This document shows positions 17,465-24,455 of a stretch of DNA of 64,000 bases, piece after piece. The notes under the pieces are model-generated. The model saw only the letters and a program-made list of their open reading frames with translations, was not told the DNA's origin and did no database searches. The position numbers and the translations under genes were made by a program. The DNA comes from Geodermatophilus nigrescens (lineage in GTDB: Bacteria; Actinomycetota; Actinomycetes; Mycobacteriales; Geodermatophilaceae). Location of the stretch: NCBI RefSeq assembly GCF_900129495.1, contig NZ_FQVX01000003.1:682001-746000 (forward strand), written 5' to 3'. Numbering within the stretch: position 1 is the stretch's first letter; every line of letters starts with the position of its first letter.

Positions 17465-18456
17465 CCAGCGGACCCGAGGCCCGGCGGGCCGAGCGCGAGG
17501 CCGAGGTGCCGGCGCCCCGCGGCGCCACCGCCGACGCCGCCCTCCCGCCGCCCGGCGAGCTCCCGCCCCGCCCGCCCGGCGCCCGTGGGTCGCTGGCGGT
17601 CGGCCTGGTCCGGGCGGTCCGCCCGCGGCAGTGGGTCAAGAACGTGCTGGTCCTCGCCGCGCCGGCCGCGGCCGGGCGGCTGTTCGAGCAGGACGTCGCC
17701 CGGGCCACGCTGCTCGCGCTCGTCCTGTTCTGCGCGGTGTCGGCCGGCATCTACCTGGTCAACGACGTCGTCGACGTCGAGGAGGACCGCCGGCACCCGA
17801 AGAAGCGCTTCCGGCCGATCGCCGCCGGCATCGTCCCGCGGGGCCTGGCGCTCGGGCTGGCGATCGTGCTGTTCGCCGGCGCGCTGGTGCTCGGCTCGCT
17901 GTTCGCGCGCCCGGCCCTGGGCTGGGTGCTCGGCGTCTACGTCGTCATCCAGCTCGGCTACTGCCTGTGGCTCAAGCACCAGCCGGTCATCGACCTGGCG
18001 ATCGTGGCCTCGGGCTTCCTGCTGCGCACGGTCGCCGGCGGTGTCGCCGCGGGCATCGCCATCTCGCAGTGGTTCCTGCTCGTGGCCGCGTTCGGGTCGC
18101 TGTTCATGGTCGCCGGCAAGCGGTACTCCGAGCTGGTCGTCCTCGGCGAGGAGGCCGCCACCCGCAAGTCGTTGCGCGAGTACTCGGCCAGCTACCTGCG
18201 CTTCGTGTGGAGCATGTCGGCCGGCGTCACGGTCACCGTCTACAGCCTGTGGGCCTTCGAGATCGGCCGCACCCAGGACGGCATCCCCTGGTCGACCATC
18301 TCGATCGCGCCCTTCGTCCTCGGTCTGCTGCGGCACGCGGTGGACCTCGACCGCGGCGCCGCCGGCGCGCCGGAGGAGGTCGTCCTGAACGACAAGGTCC
18401 TGCTGCTCATCGGCACCGTGTGGGTGGCCACCCTCGGCCTGGGGGTGTTCCTGTGA
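17461..18456 (+). CDS. ubiA: Decaprenyl-phosphate phosphoribosyltransferase
   Basis: A 331-residue UbiA-superfamily prenyltransferase with about nine helices. It joins phosphoribosyl pyrophosphate to decaprenyl phosphate, giving decaprenyl-phosphoryl-5-phosphoribose, the precursor of the arabinose donor. The metal-binding motif is NDVVDVEEDRRHP (Asn101, Asp102, Asp105, Asp109), preceded by RPRQWVKN. The N-terminal 45 residues are a charged, proline-rich extension, which explains why it is slightly longer than the mycobacterial enzyme (about 302). It overlaps the PAP2 gene (ATGA) and dprE1 (GTGA). Context with dprE1 and dprE2 makes the assignment firm. Confidence 0.9.
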   Translation: MTSGPEARRAEREAEVPAPRGATADAALPPPGELPPRPPGARGSLAVGLVRAVRPRQWVKNVLVLAAPAAAGRLFEQDVARATLLALVLFCAVSAGIYLVNDVVDVEEDRRHPKKRFRPIAAGIVPRGLALGLAIVLFAGALVLGSLFARPALGWVLGVYVVIQLGYCLWLKHQPVIDLAIVASGFLLRTVAGGVAAGIAISQWFLLVAAFGSLFMVAGKRYSELVVLGEEAATRKSLREYSASYLRFVWSMSAGVTVTVYSLWAFEIGRTQDGIPWSTISIAPFVLGLLRHAVDLDRGAAGAPEEVVLNDKVLLLIGTVWVATLGLGVFL

Positions 18457-19817
18457 CCGCCACGCTGCCCGCGCGCGAGGAGCAGCTGACCGGCTGGGGG
18501 CGCACGGCCCCCACCCGGGCCAGCGTCACCCCGGTCCGCTCGGTCGACGACGTCGCCGCGGTGGTCGGTGGCTCCGGCCCGCGCGGCGTGCTCGCCCGCG
18601 GCCTGGCCCGCAGCTACGGCGACGCCGCGCAGAACGCCGGCGGCGCCGTCCTCGACCTCACCGGCCTCGACCGCGTGCTCGCCGCCGACCTGGTCACCGG
18701 CGAGCTCGACGTCGAGGCCGGCGCCTCCCTCGACCGGCTCATGCAGCTGTTCGTGCCGCTGGGCTGGTTCGTCCCGGTCACCGCCGGCACCCGCTACGTG
18801 ACCGTCGGCGGGGCGATCGCCGCCGACATCCACGGCAAGAACCACCACCGCGTCGGCAGCTTCGGCGCGCACGTCGCCTGGCTGGACCTGGTCACCGCCG
18901 ACGGGCAGGAGCGGCGGATCGGCCCGGACACCGACCCGGACCTGTTCTGGGCCACGGTCGGCGGCATGGGCCTGACCGGCGTCATCGTCCGGGCCCGGGT
19001 GCGGATGAAGCCGATCGAGACCGCCCGCTGCGTGGTCGACACCGACCGCACGCCCGACCTCGACTCCCTGCTCGACCTGCTCACCACCACCGACCACCAC
19101 TACGACTACTCGGTGGCCTGGATCGACTGCGTGGCCCGCGGCCGGCGGATGGGCCGCTCGGTGCTCACCCGTGGCCGGTTCGCCCGCCGCGACGAGCTGC
19201 CGGCCCGTGCGCAGCGCGACCCGCTGCGCTACCGCGGCGACGTGCTGCTCTCGGTGCCGCCGGTGATCCCGGGCGGCCTGCTCAACCGGCTGACGGTCTC
19301 GGCGTTCAACGAGCTCTGGTACCGCAAGGCGCCGCAGCGCAAGCGGGACCAGCTGCAGACCATCCCCACCTTCTTCCACCCGCTCGACGGCGTGGGGGAG
19401 TGGAACCGCGTCTACGGCCCCGGCGGGTTCGTGCAGTACCAGTTCCTCGTGCCCTTCGGGCAGGAGGACGCCCTGCGCGCCGCGCTCGAGCGGATCTCCG
19501 GCTCGGGCACGGCGTCGTTCCTCGCCGTCCTCAAGCGCTTCGGCGAGGGCGACCCCGGCTTCCTGTCCTTCCCGGCGCCCGGCTGGACGCTGGCGCTGGA
19601 CATCCCGGTCGTCCCCGGCCTCGCCCGGCTGCTCGACGACCTCGACGAGCTCGTGGTCGCCGCCGGCGGGCGGATCTACCTGGCCAAGGACGCCCGCGTC
19701 CGGCCGGAGGTCTTCGCCGGCATGTACCCCGACCTCGACCGCTTCCGCGCCGTCCGCGCGCGGGTCGACCCCGACGGGGTCTTCACGTCCGACCTGGCCA
19801 GGAGGCTGTCCCTGTGA
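18453..19817 (+). CDS. dprE1: Decaprenylphosphoryl-beta-D-ribose 2'-oxidase
   Basis: A 454-residue FAD enzyme (VAO-type) that oxidises decaprenylphosphoryl ribose to the 2'-keto form. The FAD-binding part includes GLARSYGDAAQNAGG and TVGGAIAADIHGKNHH. The active-site lysine lies in YLAKDARVRPE (Lys412, equivalent to Lys418 of M. tuberculosis). At the position of the mycobacterial Cys387, the residue attacked by benzothiazinones, this protein has Ala381 (segment PGWTLALDIP). The same offset of 6 at both sites supports the alignment. It overlaps ubiA and dprE2, so the pathway is translationally coupled. The GTG start overlaps the ubiA stop. Confidence 0.93.
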   Translation: MTATLPAREEQLTGWGRTAPTRASVTPVRSVDDVAAVVGGSGPRGVLARGLARSYGDAAQNAGGAVLDLTGLDRVLAADLVTGELDVEAGASLDRLMQLFVPLGWFVPVTAGTRYVTVGGAIAADIHGKNHHRVGSFGAHVAWLDLVTADGQERRIGPDTDPDLFWATVGGMGLTGVIVRARVRMKPIETARCVVDTDRTPDLDSLLDLLTTTDHHYDYSVAWIDCVARGRRMGRSVLTRGRFARRDELPARAQRDPLRYRGDVLLSVPPVIPGGLLNRLTVSAFNELWYRKAPQRKRDQLQTIPTFFHPLDGVGEWNRVYGPGGFVQYQFLVPFGQEDALRAALERISGSGTASFLAVLKRFGEGDPGFLSFPAPGWTLALDIPVVPGLARLLDDLDELVVAAGGRIYLAKDARVRPEVFAGMYPDLDRFRAVRARVDPDGVFTSDLARRLSL

Positions 19818-20569
19818 TCGACGCGCTCGGTTCCGTCGGCTCCCTCCTGCTGGTGGGCGGCACGTCCGACATCGCCGTGGCCACCGCCCGCCGCTACCTG
19901 CAGGAGCGGCCGCTGCGGGTGGTCCTCGCCGCTCGGGACAGCCCCCGGCGCGCCGCCGTCGCCGAGGAGCTCACCGGCCTCGGCGCCACCGTCGAGGTGC
20001 TGACCTTCGAGGCCGAGCACCTCGACGACCCCGCGGGCCTGGTGGCCGCCGCGGCCGCGGGCGGGGACGTCGACGTCGCCGTCGTCGCGGTCGGCCAGCT
20101 CGGCGACCAGGAGGCGCTGGCCGACGACCCGGTGGCCGCGGCCCGCCTGGCCCGGGTCAACTACGAGGCGCCGGTCGCCGTCGGCACCGCGCTGGCCGCG
20201 CACATGCGCCGGCAGGGGCACGGCGTGATCGTCGCGCTGTCCTCCGTCGCGGGGGAGCGGGCCCGGCGCTCCAACTACGTCTACGGCTCGACGAAGGCCG
20301 GCATGGACGCCTTCTTCTCCGGCCTCGGCGACGCCCTGCACGGCAGCGGGGTCTCGGTGCTCGTCGTCCGGCCCGGCTTCGTCCGCTCGAGGATGACCGA
20401 GGGCCTGCCCGAGGCGCCGCTGGCCACCACGCCCGAGGCCGTGGCCGAGGCGATCGTCGACGGCGTGCGCTCCGGGCGGCACACCGTCTGGGTGCCCGGC
20501 GCCTTCCGCGTGGTCATGAGCGGCCTGCGCCACCTGCCGCGCCCGCTCTTCCGCCGCCTGTCCATCTGA
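19814..20569 (+). CDS. dprE2: Decaprenylphosphoryl-2-keto-ribose reductase
   Basis: A 251-residue short-chain dehydrogenase, the partner of DprE1. It reduces the 2-keto intermediate with NAD(P)H, producing decaprenylphosphoryl arabinose, the arabinan donor. Visible features: the dinucleotide-binding LLVGGTSDIA, catalytic Ser in ALSSVAGE, and Tyr/Lys in YVYGSTKAG. The GTG start overlaps the dprE1 stop by four bases. The length matches the mycobacterial protein (254). A perfect inverted repeat follows the stop. Confidence 0.92.
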   Translation: MIDALGSVGSLLLVGGTSDIAVATARRYLQERPLRVVLAARDSPRRAAVAEELTGLGATVEVLTFEAEHLDDPAGLVAAAAAGGDVDVAVVAVGQLGDQEALADDPVAAARLARVNYEAPVAVGTALAAHMRRQGHGVIVALSSVAGERARRSNYVYGSTKAGMDAFFSGLGDALHGSGVSVLVVRPGFVRSRMTEGLPEAPLATTPEAVAEAIVDGVRSGRHTVWVPGAFRVVMSGLRHLPRPLFRRLSI

Positions 20570-20581
20570 GGCGCGGGACGA

Positions 20582-20619
20582 CCGAGGGCCCCTCTCCCGC
20601 GCGGGAGAGGGGCCCTCGG
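20582..20619. terminator. Bidirectional terminator between dprE2 and the LCP gene
   Basis: A perfect 19-base inverted repeat, CCGAGGGCCCCTCTCCCGC and its complement with no spacer, lies between two convergent stops (12 bases after dprE2, 11 bases after the LCP stop at 20631). It can serve both strands. It lacks T-tracts. Confidence 0.8.
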
Positions 20620-20630
20620 CCGTCGGGGAC

Positions 20631-22211
20631 CTAGTTGATGCAGGTGGTGTCGGCGGCGGTGCGGGGCACCTCGGTGGGCGTCGCGGTCGACGGCGCCGGC
20701 GGCGTCGTCGCCTGCCCGATCCCGTTGAAGTCGGTGCCCAGGACCAGCTGCACCGTGCCGGTGGACGCGTCGTCGGCGACCTCGGTGGTGGCGCCGGGGA
20801 TCTGCGCGGCCAGGGTGGTGGCCAGCGCCTCGTCGCCCGCGGCGTGGCGGATGACCGTCGTGTCGTAGTCGCTGGAGTCGGCGTTGCCGGTCGAGCTGAC
20901 GACGAAGCCGGCGGTCTCCAGCGCGGAGGCGGCCTCGGCGGCCAGGCCGGGGGTGCCGGAGCCGTTGTAGACCTGCACCGTCACCTGCGCCGGCGCGACA
21001 GTGACCGGCGCCGCGGGGGCCTCGGCCGCGGGTGCCTCGGGCTCGGCGGACAGGTCGGCGAAGAACGCGTGCAGCTCGTCCTCGTCGGGCAGCTGCAGGA
21101 TGGAGCGGCCCTGCTCGTCGCGGTCGTCGCCGACGATCGGCACGGTCTGGAAGTCGATGCTGTCGGCGGTCACCGACTGCATCTGCTGGGCCAGGTCGAG
21201 CAGCACCAGGTCGCGGTCGATGGTCAGCGACTGCGACGCGGCCTCGACCAGCTGGCGCTGCTTGCCGAGGTCGAGCAGAACGTCGTCGGACAGCATCTTG
21301 CGCAGCACGCCGCCGATGAAGACCTGCTGGCGGACGATGCGGTCGAGGTCGCCGCGGGGCAGGCCGTGCCGCTGGCGGACGAACTCGAGGGCGTCCGCGC
21401 CGGCGATGACCTGCTCGCCCGCGGGGAACACCGCGCCGGAGTACTCGGAGTCGTCGACGGCCTCGCAGAGGTTGACGGTCACGCCGCCGACCACGCTGGT
21501 CAGGTTGAAGAAGCCGAGCAGGTCGACCTCGGCGTAGTGGTCGATCTGCAGGCCGGTCAGCTGGCTGATGGTCTGCACGAGCAGCTGGGCGCCGCCGGCC
21601 TGGCGGTCGGCCTCGGGCGCGGCGTCGTCGACCTCGCTGTAGCCGTAGGCGTAGGCGGCGTTGAGCTTGTCCATGCCGTAGCCCGGGATCTCCACGTAGG
21701 AGTCGCGCGGGAAGGAGACGAACGAGGCGCGCGACCCGTCGGCCGGGATGTGCACCAGGATCATCGTGTCGGTGTTGATGCCGGAGTCGGCGCCGGCGGT
21801 GAGCTCGGCGAGCTGCTCGGGCGTCAGGGCGGCGCGGCTGTCGTTGCCGACCAGCAGCAGGTTCATCGCCTCGGGGGCGTCCCCGGCCTCGGTGTTGCCG
21901 GCCGACGGGATGGCGTCGGTGCGGTTCACCGTCGCCTCGGCGACGCGGCCGAGGTACCAGCCCCAGCCGCTCGCGCCGAGCAGGACGACGGACAGGACGG
22001 CGGCCACCCCGCGGGCGACGGCCGCGGCGCGGCCGTTGCGGCGGCTCGGGGCGCGCGGGGCGTCGGGGCCGCGCTCGTCCCGGGCGGCGCGGGGCGCGGC
22101 GTCCGCGGCGTCCCGGGTGCGGGGACGGGACGGGCGGCCGGCGCGCGGGTCGAGGCGCGCCGGGAGCGGCCGGCCCGGGGACGCGTCCTGCTCGTTGCGG
22201 TCTCGGCTCAC
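20631..22211 (-). CDS. LytR-CpsA-Psr (LCP) family wall-polymer ligase with LytR_C domain
   Basis: A 526-residue membrane-anchored protein. A long charged cytoplasmic N-terminus is followed by one helix (about residues 63-85) and an extracellular LCP domain with INTDTMILVHI, FPRDSYVEIPG and RQRHGLPRGDLDRIVRQQ. A LytR_C domain with VQVYNGSGTPGLAAEAA follows. LCP proteins join lipid-linked polysaccharide to peptidoglycan; in mycobacteria they attach arabinogalactan. Context between dprE2 and rmlB fits that role. The GTG start at 22211 gives the natural charged N-terminus. It is divergent from rmlB with a 184-base shared upstream region. Confidence 0.9.
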   Translation of the reverse strand: MSRDRNEQDASPGRPLPARLDPRAGRPSRPRTRDAADAAPRAARDERGPDAPRAPSRRNGRAAAVARGVAAVLSVVLLGASGWGWYLGRVAEATVNRTDAIPSAGNTEAGDAPEAMNLLLVGNDSRAALTPEQLAELTAGADSGINTDTMILVHIPADGSRASFVSFPRDSYVEIPGYGMDKLNAAYAYGYSEVDDAAPEADRQAGGAQLLVQTISQLTGLQIDHYAEVDLLGFFNLTSVVGGVTVNLCEAVDDSEYSGAVFPAGEQVIAGADALEFVRQRHGLPRGDLDRIVRQQVFIGGVLRKMLSDDVLLDLGKQRQLVEAASQSLTIDRDLVLLDLAQQMQSVTADSIDFQTVPIVGDDRDEQGRSILQLPDEDELHAFFADLSAEPEAPAAEAPAAPVTVAPAQVTVQVYNGSGTPGLAAEAASALETAGFVVSSTGNADSSDYDTTVIRHAAGDEALATTLAAQIPGATTEVADDASTGTVQLVLGTDFNGIGQATTPPAPSTATPTEVPRTAADTTCIN

Positions 22212-22395
22212 GCGACCGAGGTTAGGTGCGGCCGGTGCGGCCGGGCGGCGAGCGACACGGGGGAACGCTCCGTCTCGCCGTCGCCCGCGCCCGTCTGGCA
22301 CCGGCCGCCCGTCTGGTCGCGCACGACCCCATCCGCCACGGACGTCACACGCCGGGATGATGCCCCCGGTGTCGCCCGACAGGAGGATGTCGCCC

Positions 22396-23394
22396 ATGCG
22401 CGTGCTCGTCACCGGTGGAGCCGGGTTCATCGGCTCCCACTACGTCCGGACCATGCTCACCGGCGGCTACGCCGGGTACGAGGACGCCGAGGTCACCGTC
22501 TTCGACAAGCTGACCTACGCGGGCAACCCCGCGAACCTGGCGCCGGTGGCCGACTCGCCGCGCTACCGGTTCGTCCAGGGCGACATCTGCCGTGCCGCCG
22601 ACCTCGACGCCGCCCTGCCCGGGCACGACGTCGTCGTGAACTTCGCCGCCGAGTCGCACGTCGACCGGTCCATCAGCGGCGGGGCGGCCGACTTCGTGCT
22701 CACCAACGTGCTCGGCGCCCAGGAGGTGTTCGCGGCCTCGCTGCGCCACGGCGTCCGCCGGGTCGTGCACGTCTCGACCGACGAGGTCTACGGCTCGATC
22801 GACGAGGGGTCCTGGACCGAGGAGTCGCTCCTCGAGCCGAACTCGCCGTACTCGGCGGCCAAGGCCGGCGGGGACCTCATCGCCCGCGCCTACGCGCGGA
22901 CCTACGGCCTCGACGTCTCGGTGACCCGCTGCAGCAACAACTACGGGCCCTACCACTTCCCCGAGAAGGTCATCCCGCTGTTCGTCACCAACCTGCTCGA
23001 CGGGCAGCGGGTGCCGCTCTACGGCGAGGGCGCGAACGTGCGCGACTGGCTGTTCGTCGACGACCACTGCCGCGGCATCCAGTTGGTCCTCGAGAAGGGC
23101 CGGCCCGGCGAGTACTACAACATCGGCGGCGGGCGGGAGCTGTCCAACCGCGAGCTCACCGAGAAGCTGCTCGAGGCCACGGGGCGCGACTGGAGCTCCG
23201 TCGAGCACATCGTCGACCCGCGCGGCGGCGGCCACGACCTGCGCTACTCGGTCGACTACTCGAAGACGGCGGAGCTCGGCTACGCGCCGCGGATGTCCTT
23301 CGAGGAGGGGCTCGCCCTGACCGTGCAGTGGTACCGCGACAACCGCGCCTGGTGGGAGCCGCTCAAGGCGGCGGCCTGGCGGGCCGGGGCGTGA
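22396..23394 (+). CDS. rmlB: dTDP-glucose 4,6-dehydratase
   Basis: A 332-residue extended SDR, the second step of dTDP-L-rhamnose synthesis. The NAD motif is GGAGFIGS (residues 7-14). The dehydratase triad HVSTDEVYG gives Thr128, Asp129 and Glu130, and the catalytic Tyr152/Lys156 are in SPYSAAK. Two in-frame ATGs exist. ATG 22396 was chosen because the strong AGGAGG at 22381-22386 lies 9 bases before it, whereas ATG 22387 would have no spacing. The stop overlaps rmlD. Rhamnose is needed for the linker between peptidoglycan and galactan made by WbbL (40224). Confidence 0.95.
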   Translation: MRVLVTGGAGFIGSHYVRTMLTGGYAGYEDAEVTVFDKLTYAGNPANLAPVADSPRYRFVQGDICRAADLDAALPGHDVVVNFAAESHVDRSISGGAADFVLTNVLGAQEVFAASLRHGVRRVVHVSTDEVYGSIDEGSWTEESLLEPNSPYSAAKAGGDLIARAYARTYGLDVSVTRCSNNYGPYHFPEKVIPLFVTNLLDGQRVPLYGEGANVRDWLFVDDHCRGIQLVLEKGRPGEYYNIGGGRELSNRELTEKLLEATGRDWSSVEHIVDPRGGGHDLRYSVDYSKTAELGYAPRMSFEEGLALTVQWYRDNRAWWEPLKAAAWRAGA

Positions 23395-24284
23395 GCGCGC
23401 CGACCGCCTGGCTCGTCACCGGCGCGCACGGGCAGCTCGGCCGGGAGCTGACCGCCCTCCTGGGCGCCCGGCCCGGCGACGAGCTCACCGCCCTCGGCCG
23501 CGACCGGCTCGACCTCACCGACGAGGACGGCGTGCGCGCCACCGTGCGGGGCTGGCTGGCGGGCGCCCGCGCGGCCGGCCGCCGGCCGGTGCTGCTCAAC
23601 GCCGCCGCCTACACCGCCGTCGACGCCGCCGAGACCGACGAGGACACCGCGCTCGTCGTCAACGGGCACGCGCCGGGCTGGCTGGCGGAGGAGCTGGCCG
23701 GCGCGGGGCGGCTGGTGCACCTGTCCACCGACTACGTCTTCGACGGGTCGGCCACCGAGCCCTACCCGGTCGATGCGCCCCTGGCCCCGCGCTCGGCGTA
23801 CGGGCGGACGAAGGCGGCGGGGGAGCGGGCGGTCGCCGCGGCCGGCGGCGAGGCCACCGTGGTGCGCACCGCCTGGGTCTACAGCCGGCACTCCGCGAGC
23901 TTCGTGCGGACCATGGCCGGCCGCGCCGAGGCCGGGGCGGAGGTGTCGGTCGTCGACGACCAGGTCGGCTCGCCCACGTGGGCGGCAGGCCTCGCGGCGG
24001 GGCTGGTCGCGCTGGGGGAGCGGGACGAGCCGGCGCCGCCGGTGCTGCACCGCACCGACGCGGGCGCGGTCAGCTGGTTCGGCCTCGCCCGCGCCGTCTA
24101 CGAGGAGCTCGGCGCCGACCCGGCCCTCGTCGCGCCGACGACGACCGCGGCCTTCCCGCGCCCGGCGCCCCGGCCGGCGTGGTCGGTGCTCGACGGCGGC
24201 CCCTGGCTGGCCGCCGGGCTACCGGAGCCGCTGCCGTGGCGGGAGGCGCTGCACCGGGCGCTGGCCGTGCCGGCGGGGGTCTGA
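23391..24284 (+). CDS. rmlD: dTDP-4-dehydrorhamnose reductase
   Basis: A 297-residue SDR, last step of dTDP-rhamnose synthesis. It shows GAHGQLGRELT at the N-terminus, STDYVFDG in the middle, and YGRTKAAGE with the catalytic Tyr and Lys. WVYSRHSASFVRTM and VVDDQVGSPTWAAGLA are family-typical. The GTG start overlaps the rmlB stop. RmlC, the epimerase between RmlB and RmlD, is not fused to either and is not in the window, so it must be elsewhere in the genome. Confidence 0.93.
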   Translation: MSAPTAWLVTGAHGQLGRELTALLGARPGDELTALGRDRLDLTDEDGVRATVRGWLAGARAAGRRPVLLNAAAYTAVDAAETDEDTALVVNGHAPGWLAEELAGAGRLVHLSTDYVFDGSATEPYPVDAPLAPRSAYGRTKAAGERAVAAAGGEATVVRTAWVYSRHSASFVRTMAGRAEAGAEVSVVDDQVGSPTWAAGLAAGLVALGERDEPAPPVLHRTDAGAVSWFGLARAVYEELGADPALVAPTTTAAFPRPAPRPAWSVLDGGPWLAAGLPEPLPWREALHRALAVPAGV

Positions 24285-24316
24285 CCCCCGGGGGAGGGGT
24301 GGGTCCGCTGTGACCC

Positions 24317-24348
24317 CCGGTGACGGGACGGTCCCGTCCCGTCACCGG
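24317..24348 (+). terminator. Hairpin terminator after rmlD
   Basis: A 13-base stem, CCGGTGACGGGAC with its complement around the 6-base loop GGTCCC, begins 33 bases after the rmlD stop. It separates rmlBD from the LGFP amidase. Confidence 0.65.
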
Positions 24349-24455
24349 TTCGGGCGCGTCGCCTCAAGGACGGACGGTGCCGTGCCGATGCTCGTGGCGG
24401 ACAGATGCGCCCTCCTGGGGGCGCGGCCGCCACGACCCACCGGAGGTCCTCCCTC

